Part shown: positions 44,863 to 59,100 of the stretch, piece by piece
Layout of the letters: the number at the start of each line of letters is the position of its first letter
Numbering within the stretch: the first letter of the stretch is position 1
Assembly (NCBI GenBank): GCA_030248065.1
Contig: JASAMV010003012.1
Location: 1-64,000, forward strand
Direction: 5' to 3'
DNA: 64,000 bases
DNA from: Rhynchonema sp. JSB1_4
Lineage: Eukaryota > Nematoda > Chromadorea > Monhysterida > Xyalidae
Position numbers and translations under genes: made by a program
Notes under the pieces: generated by a model
The model's input: the letters and a program-made list of their open reading frames with translations, nothing else
Told to the model about the DNA's origin: nothing
Databases searched by the model: none

Positions 44863-45563
44863 CAGGGTTGAAAAAAAAATTTTTATTAACGAGCTTTTTT
44901 TTAAAAAAAATTTTTTTTGATTTTTTTGACGAAAATTTTTTTTATTAGAAAAAGTGTTGCAAACGACGTTTCAGGACAAATGAAATCGATCCAACATATT
45001 TTTCAAAAATTGAAAAATTTTCGCCTGAGACCCAACTTGTGTGGTGACACCCGGTAGTATTGTGCAGATTCTATGGTCTTCTACCAGTCTCAGGTTGATG
45101 TTGACTAACGATGTTACTCTAATGTATTGTAGCATGCCGTACAACGTATTTTAATGCATCTAATGCCGTATATCTGACATACGACCATCAAAATATCGAT
45201 TACAGCCCAAATCTTGCGTGTCAGATCGACTTTGCGCGCCCGGTTTTGCACCAGACTTATGTATATACATGTGTAGTAGCATGCAGTAGTACATTATCGG
45301 TGCCACATCACTATAAAAGACCAGCCCCGCGCATCCCTGTACGGATTTGGGGACAATGCAGGGCGCCGCAGGCGCGATTTTGGAAAAATTGTTCCGTCCA
45401 CAGGAAAAAAGTGCCAATTTTTGGCCTCGAAAAAGGCCATTTTTGGACATTTCAGCCCTTTTTGGGCAACTTTTTTTATTAAAAAAACAAAATCTGTGTT
45501 TCAAAAAAAAATTTTTTTAAGAAAAATTTTTTTTTAATTAACCACTTTTTTTAAACAACCCTG
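44863..45563. mobile_element. 701-bp hAT-like MITE with 8-bp target duplication
   Basis: The ends are CAGGGTTG (44863-44870) and CAACCCTG (45556-45563). Both sides carry an identical CTCCCAGC (44855-44862 and 45564-45571), an 8-bp duplication as made by hAT transposases. Subterminal sequence is A/T homopolymer-rich on both sides. The interior has no transposase, and its frames (for example 45160-45504) are spurious. It lies in the SLC4A11 intron. Confidence 0.85.
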
Positions 45564-45796
45564 CTCCCAGCAGTTAACGTTGAGGACCACAGCTTCGGTT
45601 AGGATCAGCAAGCACTACTGGTGGTTTGACCCTATTCATGCACGGTGTTGTGTTGTTCCTCCACAGGGAGCAAGCTTTAAGCAAGTAATAAATGGCCGAA
45701 CCTATCCATGTTCCAATTACGGGCCAGAGACATCCACATGCATGGAGGTTTGGCCTTTTTGGGTCGGTGACTCAAGCTAGCGCACGCACACCTATG

Positions 45797-45829
45797 TACA
45801 GTATGTATGTACATACATACATACCATAA
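45797..45829. repeat. Short GTAT/ATAC microsatellite
   Basis: GTATGTATGTACATACATAC and neighbours form an interrupted, partly palindromic tetranucleotide tract. Similar GTATGTAC-type words recur widely in the window (for example 54555-54595 and 55800-55815). Confidence 0.6.
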
Positions 45830-46859
45830 AATTGTGAACACGCGTGATATTGCCATTTGACCGTAACTGTCAGACAAACCTTACACGTGCGCCAAAACTG
45901 CGGCAATAAAAAATAAACTTTCCAGAGAAATAACATGTGTCTGGCCGCGTGCGCGGGCGAGCGATGGACTTTTGACGCGCCGGTTTTTTGCGGTTCACTC
46001 CGTCCCAGGGGCTGGAAGAATATGGCATTGGCATTAGGGAAATAACAATAATGCCATTAGTATACTCCATGTTCGTCTCTGAAAGTGCGGTTATAGCGCT
46101 AATCTCGCGTCTAGGTGTGGGTCTCCATCATGACTTTCTGCCGTAGCTTGTTAGAGCGGGGCCGAGCACGGTGACGTGATGACAGTGAACTTCTCAAAAG
46201 TAAACCGAAAAGTAGAACCACACTTTTAATAAAGAATCGGAGTGAAGGCAAAACGTGCGATGGGACCTTTGTACACCGGGGATGGGACCTTTGGCCATTG
46301 GCACGTATGTATACTGTTCTGTTTTCCGGCATTGGGGAGGGATTTGGTCAATTCCGATTATTGTACCCATCGATCAGATCGAAAGAAAATCTACTTTTTG
46401 CCAAAGATTGACGAAATGCAACAAATTCGCAAAAACGCAAAAGATCCCCTGGCATGCGCCACAACAGCAAGTACCATTTATAGAGAACGCGGGCCCGCCC
46501 TGGCCATATGCTTCAAGTGGATGCAACAAAAGATTCGGACACCGTTCCATGGTCAGGTACTGATGATTCGATTTGATCGGGAAAACGCGGTTCGAGCGAT
46601 GCAACGGTTCACGGTGTAATGAACAAAGCGAAATTCGTTTTTCTGAAAGCCCGGCTGCGCGACGAAGGGTGCCCAACCGAGGGCCCGATTGAGTATACTG
46701 TTCCAGAACAATTTAACTGCGGAGCTGTTTTTTAGTCAGTAACAACTCCCAACGGCGTATGACCATTCTATTCCCACAATACTATCCATGTTACGGTATA
46801 CCTTCATGATAGGGCACAGCCATACGTGTGCTTCCGTAAATAGGTGCTGGAGTTTTCCA

Positions 46860-47265
46860 CATGAACCCTGGGGGGCCCAATGTAGAAAATGGGCCTTCCG
46901 ACAAGGAAGAAAGATCCAGTAAGAGTTCTTCGGGACTTTAAGTGGAAAATTGGGGTGTTAAATTAGGGACATGTTGGACAACGTTTTGTCACTCTGTTGC
47001 CATATTTGATCCTGGTTATAACGATCTGCAACTGAACGTACTAAAACTACCAAAACGACAAAAAAATCCATGTTTCGGTCGCTGGTATGCTGATTTGAAC
47101 GACTTTGATAAGCTTACTGTCGGTTAAAAGGTTAATGTTTCGGACTGGTGGGAAACAACTATAAATTAGAGAACCCGAGGGTTTAAAAAGTAAGAAAAAT
47201 TCCACTTTGAGTCCCGGCGGGGAGGGCTCTTCCGAGGGGGGCTTTTGTGAAAAACTCCGGCACAT
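46860..47265. repeat. C-rich dispersed repeat family, copies 5 and 6
   Basis: 46862-46952 has AACCCTGGGGGGCCC and TTCGGGACTTTAAGTGG. 47166-47262 has AGAACCCGAGGGTTTAAA, GAGTCCCGGCGGGG and AAAAACTCCGGCAC. Both match the signature seen in the intergenic copies, which shows that the family also entered the SLC4A11 intron. Confidence 0.45.
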
Positions 47266-47269
47266 ATAG

Positions 47270-48769
47270 CAGAAGACAGACGCATCCTTCAACAGAGCCT
47301 GTCAACACACGAGCAAGCATTTAGGCATTCATGGCAAAAACAGGACCCCGTCTTTCACATGTTGCTTTAAGAAACACCTACAACGTTAAAAACTCTTAAA
47401 GACGGCTGCGGCAAGGGACCACCTTTAACGACAGTCTACCGGAATTCACAAAGGTCATCAGAAGCAAAGAGGGCGCTCAGAACGTGTCGAAGCAGGGCCA
47501 AAAGGCACTACAAAACAGGAATTTCCGGCATGAGGTGGTATGGAGACATGGGTGTGTACGCAGCACAGTGTTGAGGACTGCGCAAAAAACCTGGGTAACA
47601 AAGTTGTAAATAATCCGCTCACTCTCACCGGCCTCCTTCCGGCCTCACACCTAATTGAAGGGAAATTAACGACGGTTTAGGCAAAAACAGGAACATGTTG
47701 TATGCCAAGTGACTAGTTCCTTTGAATGCACGGTACACAAAAAGTGACATTTCCACGATATATAATCTCCGACACGCAAAGGTGTGCGTGGTTTGAAACA
47801 TGCGCAGTAATACTTGTAGAAAAATACAGTTGAAAAGTTGCTGTAGTGGCCTGGGGGTTACTTGCACCTCACATACGGGCGCATAACCGGAAAAAGTGCA
47901 GCATGAAAGTGCCTGGCAGGCATACTTTACTTACAAAAGCAGAGGGATACTGCTTGGTAAGAATTTACGAAAATAAAAGCTGGGGGTTTATCAGTTAGTT
48001 GACACACGGGACAGCGTCCAGAGACACTCAAAGGCGCGGAAACTTTCTCGGTTCTCCGCCAAAATGGTAACCTTCATGTTTTTTTTTCGAGGTCAAAAAC
48101 AGCCGTCGCCTCTGGAATCAGAGCTTATTCGTGCGCCTATACCGAAGTTCACAGTTAGAAATAATCGCGCAAAGCAAATACAAGTATTGAAAAAACGAAA
48201 GAAATCTCAACAACCATCAAGGGAATGAATCATCACTAGGTCCTATTCAAGTTTGAACGCGCTTTGTTAAAAAAAACTGGTTTGTGTATCGTTCTTTTTG
48301 AGTGGCGTGTAAAGAGCTGTTTTTGGCAAACCTCGAATCGACAATCTTTATAAGTGCGATTTATGAGTCAGTGAATCTGGTGTCTGCGAAAACAGTGCTT
48401 TCTTTCCCAAATTACACGCACGCACAATCAAAATGTGTACCAATGTAGGATATCAACACCCTCAAGCACTTCCACACATTCTTATCCGGCGAACCTAAAG
48501 CGAAATGACACAAACGTGTGAAATTCTTGCTAATCTCCCACAAGATACACCAACAGCGGGGCCAGAATACTAAGGCCTCAGAACGCTCCATCAGAATCCA
48601 TCAGAATCATGCAAATGATATCAGGCACTCGGGCATTACGAGAATGAAGGGTTGCGATGCTTCAGCTTCACAATGCCACCACATCCTTCGTCAAGAAGTC
48701 AAAAAACCTCATATACAGTATTCCATAACCACCAACCCCAAAATGTAGAAATTCCAGCCGGGCACCGAC
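47270..48769. other. Intron sequence before exon 1b
   Basis: No exon, structured repeat or RNA gene is recognisable. Confidence 0.4.
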
Positions 48770-50120
48770 CTGCGACATCGTCCTCATCAAAGTCATAGTC
48801 GTGTATTGAATCGGCATCCATCTTCTCCAACGCTGCACTGACACGTCTCAGTTCCCTCTTCTTGTGCCACGCCGCCAAACCCAACTGGTGCGCCGTCGGA
48901 AGGTCGCCGGGCCCGATCTCATCATCATCATCTTCATCATCATCCTCCTCCTCCTCATCCTCCTCATCCGTCACGGCCGAAGTGTTCGGAATCGTTGCGG
49001 ATTCGACCGAATGAATTGTCGTGCTGTCCGTCGACAGATTGTTCGATCGCCTGATCGTCAAGGGGATGCGGCGCATCAGGAACTTGATGTGTCGCTTCGC
49101 CGCACTCTCGCCGCCGCTGCCCTTTGTCGATCCGGATCTCGATCCGGATCCGAGCGATTTCTCGGATTTCTGGCGTTTCGTGCATCGCGGTCGAGTCTTG
49201 CCGCCGCTGGCAGTCTTTAGTCGGGATGATTCGGTCAGCATGTCGGCCGATTTTACCGATCGTGAGTCAGATTCCAAGGTCCGGCCAGTCGATGTGCCGC
49301 CGAGAACGGCCTCGGAGGCGACCGGAGGCACGCCGCTGCCGATGCCGGAGTCTTGTCGATTCAGCAGCCCATTGGGTAACTGTGGCGGGATCGAGCTGGA
49401 TTCGTCGTAGGTTCGAACCCGATAGTCCCGTCCCGTCTGTGTGCCGTGCACCAGCACTTCGCCGGGCTCTAACGTCGTCGTCGTTGTGGCGGTGGTGGGT
49501 CGTAGACCTGCGGCACTACGCGAGTCGCCACTGTCGGTCGTCCGATCCGTGCCGCCCGACGTGCGCGACGACCGCTCGGATTTCGAACGGATCGGCGCGA
49601 AACTCGTCTCGGTCTGCGATTGTCGCATCGTCAGTCCGGCCGAGATTTTCCTGGGCACCCGTTGATGGGTGGGCGAACCGACGCGTGACGTCGACGCCGA
49701 ACTGGTGGACATGATGGGAAGACCGGAGTTGAGGAATCGCGGATTGCTGGCCGACCGTTGTGTGTCGCGAAGTCGAATGTCTTCGAGCACGATCGTGCGC
49801 ACGGCCGGGAACGTTGCGTGTACGTCCGGGAATGATGTTTCGTGCGGCACTCGATATATGGGATGGGATGAGGGCAGGGAGCTGCCGGAGTCGGTCAACG
49901 CGAACGTAGGCGGAGTTTCGCACTGTTCTTCGGTTGTGTTGTAATGCGATGTGCTGTTGCCGGAATTATGGCTCGATGTCAAGTCAATATCGGCCGAGTT
50001 TGGACGCATTAGTTGTGCTGGTGATGTTTCAACAAGTGGAGCATTACTGTCCGCCAGTAACGGGTGGGCGGAGTCCGCAGCAGGAACGCACTCTGGCGGC
50101 CCATTGGTTGGTGAAGACAT
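48770..50120 (-). CDS. slc4a11: Large alternative first exon (1b) of the SLC4A11-like gene
   Basis: From ATG 50120 it is open for 450 residues to donor GCAG|GTCGGT at 48770, in phase 1. Joined to 30472 it reads DDVAVNMPDMLNV. An in-frame TGA lies 15 bases upstream of the ATG with no acceptor between, so this ATG can be a true start. The protein part is Ser/Thr/Arg-rich and disordered. A run of about 20 Asp and Glu lies near residues 385-405, and the end is a likely helix (LAAWHKKRELRRVSAALEKM) followed by acidic residues. There is no known domain. Codon use is clearly protein-like: the third position is often C or G, unlike the AT-rich introns. It could be an internal exon of a longer transcript if a cryptic acceptor inside it is used. 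Confidence 0.65.
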
Positions 50121-53100
50121 TGACGCGGGAATTCAAAAATTCGAATGCCGAATGTTTGAACGTGTCTGACGTGGTATTCAAATCTCTCTGTTTGACGGAT
50201 GTTTCATATTGCATCAATAACACTGTCAATATTTACCGCAGATCGAGTGAATGCTGAAATTGTGTATTCAAATTATGCATTGGAAAGGAGCAAAGCTTTC
50301 GCAAATTTGCGCTCTGTAGTCACTGTAGTCCTAACTTCGGAACAATGCAGTCCAGCAGTAGGACCCCAGCTTGATCTGGCGCGTGGTGGCATGAGGGGTA
50401 CAGCATACAGTCATATTTACAATTACCGGTATCGGTAAGAAAGGGAAACTATCCAGACGTTCAGCCATGTGATCCCGGGACGGAGGGGAGGACTGCTGAC
50501 AACAATACATACTACAGTATGTATAGGTTATGTCGTTGTGATCATTCTTTGGCTTGCTATACGTCAATGGACAGCAACGACAATGGTTAGCACCGTTATA
50601 TTGGTACAACTTCAGGCAACAAAAATTATTTGTCAGCAAATGAACGTGCGCATGCGCCGCCCATAATTAGACTTATACTAATGTCGTCTACTCAGATGGT
50701 CGGCTCTCGTCGCCAACCCAGCCCTGATGCCATGCACTCACTCAGGGCCACTTGGCTCGAGTAAGTGGACCACTTGCGTTGACGACCAAACAAGTAGCCC
50801 ATAATTACATATGTATACAGGCGCCGAGTGAGATGGGCAGATGTTTAAAGGTTTCCAGCACTTTCTGGTCATCTCAGGATATTCACGTGAGGATAATTGT
50901 GAAAAAGTCGGTTATTAATAACCGGCTGAAAGCAAACAATTTTTCCTTTTAAAAATGCTTGTTGCTACCTCACTGATTCTAGGCGTGCTAATTTCTCGCA
51001 GCTCACAAAAACAGTCTTCTCAGATGACACACTGTCAAACGTGAGTTAATGAAAAAACCTGTGGACGGATAACAACGCAAGAAAACATCGGTCGCTATGA
51101 AGAAAAGTTGTAAGGTTCGTTAAATGCCACTTTGCGAAGAAAGGTGACTTTTATTACGTAAACAAACAGCAAAGTGCAGCATTATGTATAGTAATCCATG
51201 GGTGGTTCATGTGTGTGACGGGTGTTGGCAGGCAACACGGAAGAAACTATGTACCTAACAATGGAATCAGACTGCTTGTGTGCGGTCAAGGAGTGTCACT
51301 ATTGCGTCAACAACTGACCAGAAAACGTCAGATGCGTGTCCGATGAACGAACAAATCAAAGTGAGCAATGCTCAAGGGACAATGTATGTATACCTATAAG
51401 CTACGAATAAGAACCAACGAACACCCAAACGCGCGGATCAAGCATGCGCGGATCGTTTATGAATGCAAAGCACATGCTTTCATCCAGGATCTCAATCCGC
51501 ATGTGTACCAATGCAACCAGTGCCTACGATTTACCAATGCCACAGTTCCGCTCCGAAAAACAAGCTGTTGTGTGTGTGTGTGGCCGGCTGCTTGTTTCGA
51601 CGCGGTTTCGGTGCTAACGCCACTAGCTGCTTGTATCATGTACCCACCGGGTGGACAAACCCAGCCCAAATGTTTGTCAATGCCACAATGTAAGTACATA
51701 CAGCATATGGCTAGTGTCTGAGAGTGCAGAACTTGGATGGTCCCGTGTATACATGTACAGTCTGCTAAAAACTTTGTTTTCCATAAATACGCATGTACAC
51801 CATGCATGACATGAGGGCAGTGCACATGCGCGCACTAACACAGGGAGTCATTCAAATAAATTTCTGTTCACTTGCAGCTGGTGTGGTAACAGCACTGGGA
51901 CTCCGTTCCATGATGAGCCAAAAATTTCCAGTTCCAGTAATTAAACCAATGTGACAAGAACCAAAATCGGGCCGGTCCCGAGCAACCCCATCCTAACACC
52001 AAGTTTGACCACAAACAGAGTGCGCATCCCATTGAGAATATGACGTCACAGGACAAGCCACAGGCTGGGGACGCTTTGTTGCTAATTTATTCAGACAAAT
52101 GGAATATTGGGACATGTCACACACGCAGCGGGAGCAGACGGGGACAAACGCTGCTGATAAAATGTCAGTTAACATGTTGGAAAAAATTTTTAAACCAGCA
52201 ATAAATGTTTCGAAGGGTGGATAAAGATCATCGAAGATAATGATTCTTGAATACCAAGTAGTACGTAACGCATGAACGTGCTACAAAAGGCTAAAAAAAA
52301 GTTTCACACAAAAAACACATTAATACGGCTATTGTGACCGCGAAGGTCAACAGTTTTGCCCAACGCGTCATTTGATTGGGACGGTCACTCAAACGACAAA
52401 CCGACTAAAATGTGATCGATTTGAGAAGATGCAAATATTGTGCGTTAGCAAAATCGCAAAACAATCGGTTTGGGTATAAGCCCCTGATCTGGACTAACGA
52501 GAAACATTCCGCAATACAGCTGATTCGAGTCGATCCAGACAAACATGTACATTTCAGAACAGAGAAAATGGAATATAAAAAAGATCGTATGGTGTGTTCA
52601 GTTCAGTCACCGGAAGGTGTGTCCAACTCAGCATTATACATGTGCCTGGTACATGCCCTGAGGTGAGTCTGCAGTTGACGCACATGCTTACAAGTTGTGC
52701 GCCAAAGGGTACCGGTTTGGTGCTCTGAAGAAATAACGGTACTGGAACTTAAAGGGAACCAACACAGGTGTTCCAACATGTAAGCAGAGTGCAGCGCGAC
52801 GTAGAGCCATAATTTTTCCATTCATGAGACAGAAAGCGGCGCTTTTTTGCTGCCCAGCAATAGGGATATGCACTAGCGCCGCGAGGCTACATACTGTATG
52901 TGCATATCGTGCCGCGGTAAGGAATAACGAACTTTTAGTTGTCGAGCCATTTTTTTACACGTGTCTTTTCACTAATCTTGCTTGCCAGCAGTCGCTCTTT
53001 GTACGGATGCAGAGACGAGGTACCCGAGTACGAATGCGAATATAGCGCTCCTTTGGTCCCCCAACTTTCTGGGGCTATAGGTCTGGGGTTTTAGTGAATA

Positions 53101-56100
53101 GAGCTGGAACGGTGAATTTATTGGAACTTAATGCACGTTGGACGTTTTGAAGCACGTCATCGATACGCACGAAAGCGTGACAAAGCGTACATTACGCAAT
53201 GTTGCAAGGTCAGGAAAAATTTTGGATGGATTCTCATATTGTCATTGTGCGACCAATACTTAGTTCTCAGCCAGCAGAATTATTGTATTGTATAAGTTGA
53301 GCGCAAAAATTCATGTCAGGGATGAGTACACGAAGTGTAGATATTTGAACGAAATGTGCCACAAATCTATGGAAAATATGACGAAATGTTTGCCGGAAGC
53401 ATAAAAAAGTAGTGTTGCACAATTTAAAAGGAGACGATTGTACAGTGTAGGATAATCTCGTCAGCTGTGCAACAATGAAAGGCCCCACGACATAAGTGAG
53501 ATGTTTCGGTACGCGAAAATGCTACCCTTGTTGAAATCAGCGACCAATAATGGTCAAATTGAAGGGACGTACAGTATCCCCAAACAAGGTCGACACTCGG
53601 TAGTTTCATGAAAGATTCCGGCTTCAACAGGGATCACAGACACAGGCCCTCGGCCAGGTCTCGCTGCTCCCAGCCGCAAATAAGGTACGGTTTTTAAGAT
53701 CATTGACAACGCTGACATGTACAATACTACACGAAGGTAGTGCCAACGTGTCAAAATGACGGAATGCCATCTCCGAGAAAGTTACCCTTTTCTATCGTCA
53801 AGGCACGTTGAGTCCAGTTGACACATTCATTGACCGTCCTTGACACGTTTCGTTCCTCGCTTATGAAAATTCACGCCTCCCAGGACGTGGCGTGAGAAAA
53901 GGACAAGCCGGTATCGAGGATGTAAGTCGAAGACGACTTCTTTTCGTGCTGTTTGGTCACTAAATCGTCGTGTTAATGCACACACTAACCGACGTTTATC
54001 AACCACTTTATATACATGGCGTGTGCATGGTTAACAGAATGCAACGCCTTGCTGAAATGATAAAAGGTGTAGATTACGCATTTTACGCGAAAATGGCGGT
54101 TAGCAGGCCCGTAGGGGACTCTGGTTGACGAAGACGAAGATGTGAAAACAACACCGCCCTGACTGATCAAAACAAAGCTGCTCGTTAAATGCAGCAACGA
54201 GCAATATGCTTTTCCTCATGTCATCGTGACTCACGGAATGACTCAGTCATGACGGTCGTGGTCTTCAATTTTATAACAGAATCGAAAGTTTGCAGGAAAC
54301 GATCTGTGATGTTCCATGAACTCAGTACGTTGGTATTATGGAACGATAGTCAATAGAGTTTACACGATGCATGTCGACAGTATTTGCCAGAACTCTGCAG
54401 CGTGTAATTAACCCAATGACGAATTTAAAATGTGCCTGGAGCGAGGCCTGTGACATTTTACTTCGCAAGCAATCACACGCAGGGTACATCCACCTACATT
54501 GTATACTATGTACATATTACCTAGAGACGTGCAAAAACCAATGTCAATGCCGGTATGTATGCCTACATATGTACATGTATGTATATGTAGTATGTACCAC
54601 CGGCATCCAGGAGCTGCAAAGAGGCAGAGCGCTTCCCTCACTGTACTACCATGTTCACGGTGCTATGTATGTAGGTCGAATCATAGACTTGTGCAGGATG
54701 GGCGCGCATGCCCCAGCGCCTATTTTTCCTAATCAGATTTCAGCTTTGATCGCGCCTCTGCTGCTGCAAGCCTGCCTGTCTGCCTTTGCTCGCTTGGTGT
54801 CTGCCTTCAAGTCGCAAGCGAAATGCAGACTTTGTGCTCTTGTGGGTATGCGTAGTCGAGCATTCAGTAGCTGAAAAACTAAACTACCCTGATCAAACAA
54901 GGAGAGCACAAATATTCTGAGATCACGAATGAATGGAATGTTCCAATCGCAGTCAAATGTCCAAGATTAAAGTGCGTGTTATACGCGATTTTAGCACGAT
55001 GCAAGGAGCTGGAGCGTGTTTGCTGTGCACGTGCGCAGGAGAGCAATCTGGAGCCAGGAAGCCGGCTAAATGTGTGTATCCTGGGCACCGTATCACGCTT
55101 GGTAAGTGGGCACGTGGAATGCTGATCTATTACCATCGTGTTTGAAGTTCTGGTTTCACCCAGGAATTATGTTATGTTGTTTGGAGTTAGTTTGAGTTCA
55201 GCAGCTACAGTCGCCGCAAGCAAGCTAAACTCCATAAAGTGCCACGAACAAAATAGCATCTGTGGTTCAAGTTCCGAAGAAAACAGATACAACAGTGCCG
55301 AACGTCAACAAATATTTTCAAAGAGTTTCATGGTGCAAGTAAAAATGGCCGGAATGTGAGAGAAAATGCCTCAAACGTTTTTCTGGTGCGTGTGTTGTGA
55401 TGTTTTTGTGAGAAAGCTTAGCAAAGACAAACAGTACCATGAGCATTCAGTTAATGAATATACCGTATGTATGGCTGAACTTTCATGGAAATCCAGAACA
55501 ACGAGCAGAAATGCACGTAGCAAACAATATTCTTCATGTGAAGCTCTACTGCAAGTTGCATTGTGGAATCTTTCTCATTATCATCATTCTGAACTTATGC
55601 CTACCAAACGATGCAGAAGATTCAGATTAGCGACACTGAAACCTAAAAAACGCCCACATAAATTACTGCATATGCATGATCACATGATACACGATGGTCC
55701 CAATTTTGCAAAATCACAAGCTGTTCTGGAGAAGGGGTAGGCGCAAAAAAATTTGCATGAAAATGTGCGTATAAGTGCTTGACTGATTTGACGGTGGCAT
55801 ATACATACATACATAGTACATATGCCCGGCCAAGTGAACCGTTTAAGGTCCGGACCGTGAATTTACAGGACAAATGTCGTGTAAGAATCCTGCCTTTGAT
55901 CATCTATTATCGCAGGACAGATCAAAAGTGTACAAATCGCTTGACATTTCGAATGACAAATTTAATTCCAACGAGGCATCTCTTAAACCATCTGCTAACG
56001 ATGATTAAAGTCGGGGCTGAAAAGACGGGGGGCGCGGTCCGGAGGCCTCCTCGCGATCTTTGGCCAAGGCTGCCGCCCCCAACATGCAAAATTGTTGGTC

Positions 56101-59100
56101 AAAAAAGTTTCTGCAGAAAACATCGACCCCCTTACTAACGCAGTGCTTGGTACCAGCGCTTGAACTTGACTCGGTCCTCTTTAGCGCACGAGGCCGCCCT
56201 GAAAAATCGACCAGCAGACGGTGCAACTGGGTGAAGATTGAAGGAATCCTATTTTGCATTTTATTGACACAAATGAACTCAAGCACCGTGCTTCCGGATT
56301 TTTTTGGCGCGGTCCGTGTCCCCGTTGAAGGGAACAACCTGATGAGGTGGGGACGAGTGCTCTTTCTACGCCGATATTACTGCGGTATAGGTGTGCTTGA
56401 GATCCTGAATGTATAAGCCCTTCTTGGAAAAAAGCTCAAGTCTGTGCAGTGCCTTTGTAGATTTAACGAATATGGAAACGAACAAGTTATTCGTTCATGT
56501 TGAACACAATGATATTGACAAATATACAGTACATAGAGCAAGTTCCATCAGAAAACAGTAATAAATAATAACAAGATGCCCGTGGTGATGTATGAATGCC
56601 CTTGTTCTTGGAGCTAAAATTTAGAAAACTGTAAGAACAGGATAGGGCAAAAATGAGCATTATTGGAACTTTAAGTATAGGGAATCCATGTTTTATGAAT
56701 AAGAGAGGAAGTTCGCCGAAAGTACCAAATGCACGGTTCTCGGCATGGGGGCTGACTGACAAGCAGAGCACTTACAAGCCCGACCCGAAGAACCTTGTTG
56801 AGCAGCAAGCACAGAAACTTTGCTATGCGGCTCACAATGGGAGAGCCTGCAGGTCAATCGGGGTTTACCGCCACTGATGAGGGGCAACCCGAGGCGAAAA
56901 TCAATGCTGCATGAACACTTGGGCAGACAACCGCAACGCTAAGCCTCCACTAGAGCTTCCTCCGCCTCCGCGGTGGAAGCGCCAGTTGGCACGTGCTGTG
57001 CGTCCTTTTGAATTCCAATGAATTCTATTTTTCTTAATCTCGGTGGAGGAAAAAACCATGTTGAATGAAGGGGAGTATGTAGATGAAAACCTTTGTTGGT
57101 GTCATTGCAACACATTTTTAAATTGCTCCGCTGACCAGACAACAATAAGAAACAGCAGTCGTCGTATTCAAAAACACAATTCAATCAAACGAATTGAATA
57201 AGTGAGTCATCGATGTGGGAAATTTTGCGCCCAGACACAAAAACGCCTCTCACACTGCATACATACTGGGCTCATGGCACGATACCAGCTGGCATGAAGC
57301 ACGCACGCTTGACACGCAACGTGACCCAATGTGAGTGACTTGTGTGTATGGGAACGAGACGAACCATTGCAGCCGCTTCAAGATATCGCCGTTCGAACAG
57401 ATCTCTGGGATCGCCGTGGGTTACAAGCCTGCGCAAAACCAGTTTGAACCGTTTGTTGGTCACCAAGAAGAAGTAATATTTTTTCATGGGCCAAAAAAAA
57501 CGAATTGGCGCTCCGTCGGACGGATAGCAGGACATGTTGATATGATGCGTGCTGGTTTGTCCAGAACGGAACATATTTACCGACAGACCGAGTAACAGTT
57601 GCTCAGGTGTTGCAAATTTTGCTTCAAAAAAACATCGGAGAAACAGCAAACACGGTTTAGAAATGCACGCAATGAAGTTGGTACACTCAATGGCGGATAA
57701 AAGCTATTGTGACAGTATCAGTCAACGCCAGATGAAACAATATCACCGAATGAAAGAATCGCGTCTGCGTCACGTCGTGTCCAATGAGCACACGATTACT
57801 GCGAAAATAAGCCGACAGTTGTTCAAGTCAATTCATAGACACGTTGCCAGAAACAGAATCAAACAGAACTTTCTCTTGAATCCTTTAGTCGTTGTTTGTC
57901 TTGTGTGTTGGTTGTGCATAAAGGCAACCTGCTGAAATAGCAAACATCACACCGGAACGATGCACGCAATACACGACGCGCAAATAGAACTCAACATACA
58001 TATACGTATGTAGCCTAAACAAATGTATGTAGTTTGAGGCGCAAACAAATGTGGTTTGAGGCGCATTTTGAGGCTAACATAGTAGACAAATAGGCATCGA
58101 GCAGTAACTCAAAGAAACGCCAACGAGACAAAATGGTTCCTGATCGTTTTCGTCATAAAGAACAATCTGACTGTCTGACACAAACAGCAGCTTTAAACAT
58201 ACGACTTTCCAAATATAAACATGCGCACAAATGAATACGGGTACTATGTACATCAGTACGACGCAAAACAACGCTTAGATCTCCCATATCTCTCTTTTAT
58301 AACAATATCAAACAGAGATCCAGAGATCAAACAACATCCATGGCTGTTGCCTTTCAGCAGCCCAGCCGCAACAGCGTAAGAACTACAGTCGACAGGCTCT
58401 CTCTCCCTGACAACAAAGCCAGTATAATTGGCTGGAGAGGAAAAAAGAGTCGCGTAGCGTCAGGAAGCACGCACTTATACACTTCTCTTGCGTGCCCCTA
58501 CAGACCAGTGGCGCAGAGCGCCTTCAGATGGATACAAACGGCAAAGTGCAAAGTGGAAAAATAGTGATTGCTCTACGACATCCAGGAGCTTCTTGTTACC
58601 CTATGTGGTGAACTCAGATAGCGTCGACTAAAGTCGTTAACTCACGCCGAATGCCACGCGCTCACTTAGGGCTGCTTTGAGTTGACGACTTTGGTTGACG
58701 ACCCGCGATGACCGCGTATCAATCAGCCACATCCAGCACTTGTTTTTGGGGCTACTGTTCCTGAGAATAATAATAATAATAATGATGCAATTCAGATTGA
58801 ACTGACGTAGACTCAGACTGCTCGCAGTTGTGTTTTCTGCCATATACATACAATACTGTAGCTTCATCCGGGTAGTATGCTGCTGAGATGTTTGTACATA
58901 TGTATTATGTACGTACTGTATGACTTGGCGACGATGCTTCGCCACAGTGTGTTTCTGGGGAACTTCAAATCCGAGCAAGAAAATCAACAACGCATATTGT
59001 TTTCAAACTTTAGTTCAACACAATTTGCCACCATTGTAGCAGTAGTGGCCTTTGCAGAGCAAAGCCACCTGACCATTTTTAAGTGTGCAAGGTTGACTGA

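Noticed and set aside
45160..45504. 114-codon open frame inside the hAT-like MITE
   Set aside because: No transposase motif; it is non-coding filler of a non-autonomous element.
48864..49714. Plus-strand open frames opposite exon 1b
   Set aside because: They are shadows of the GC-rich third positions of the minus-strand coding exon.
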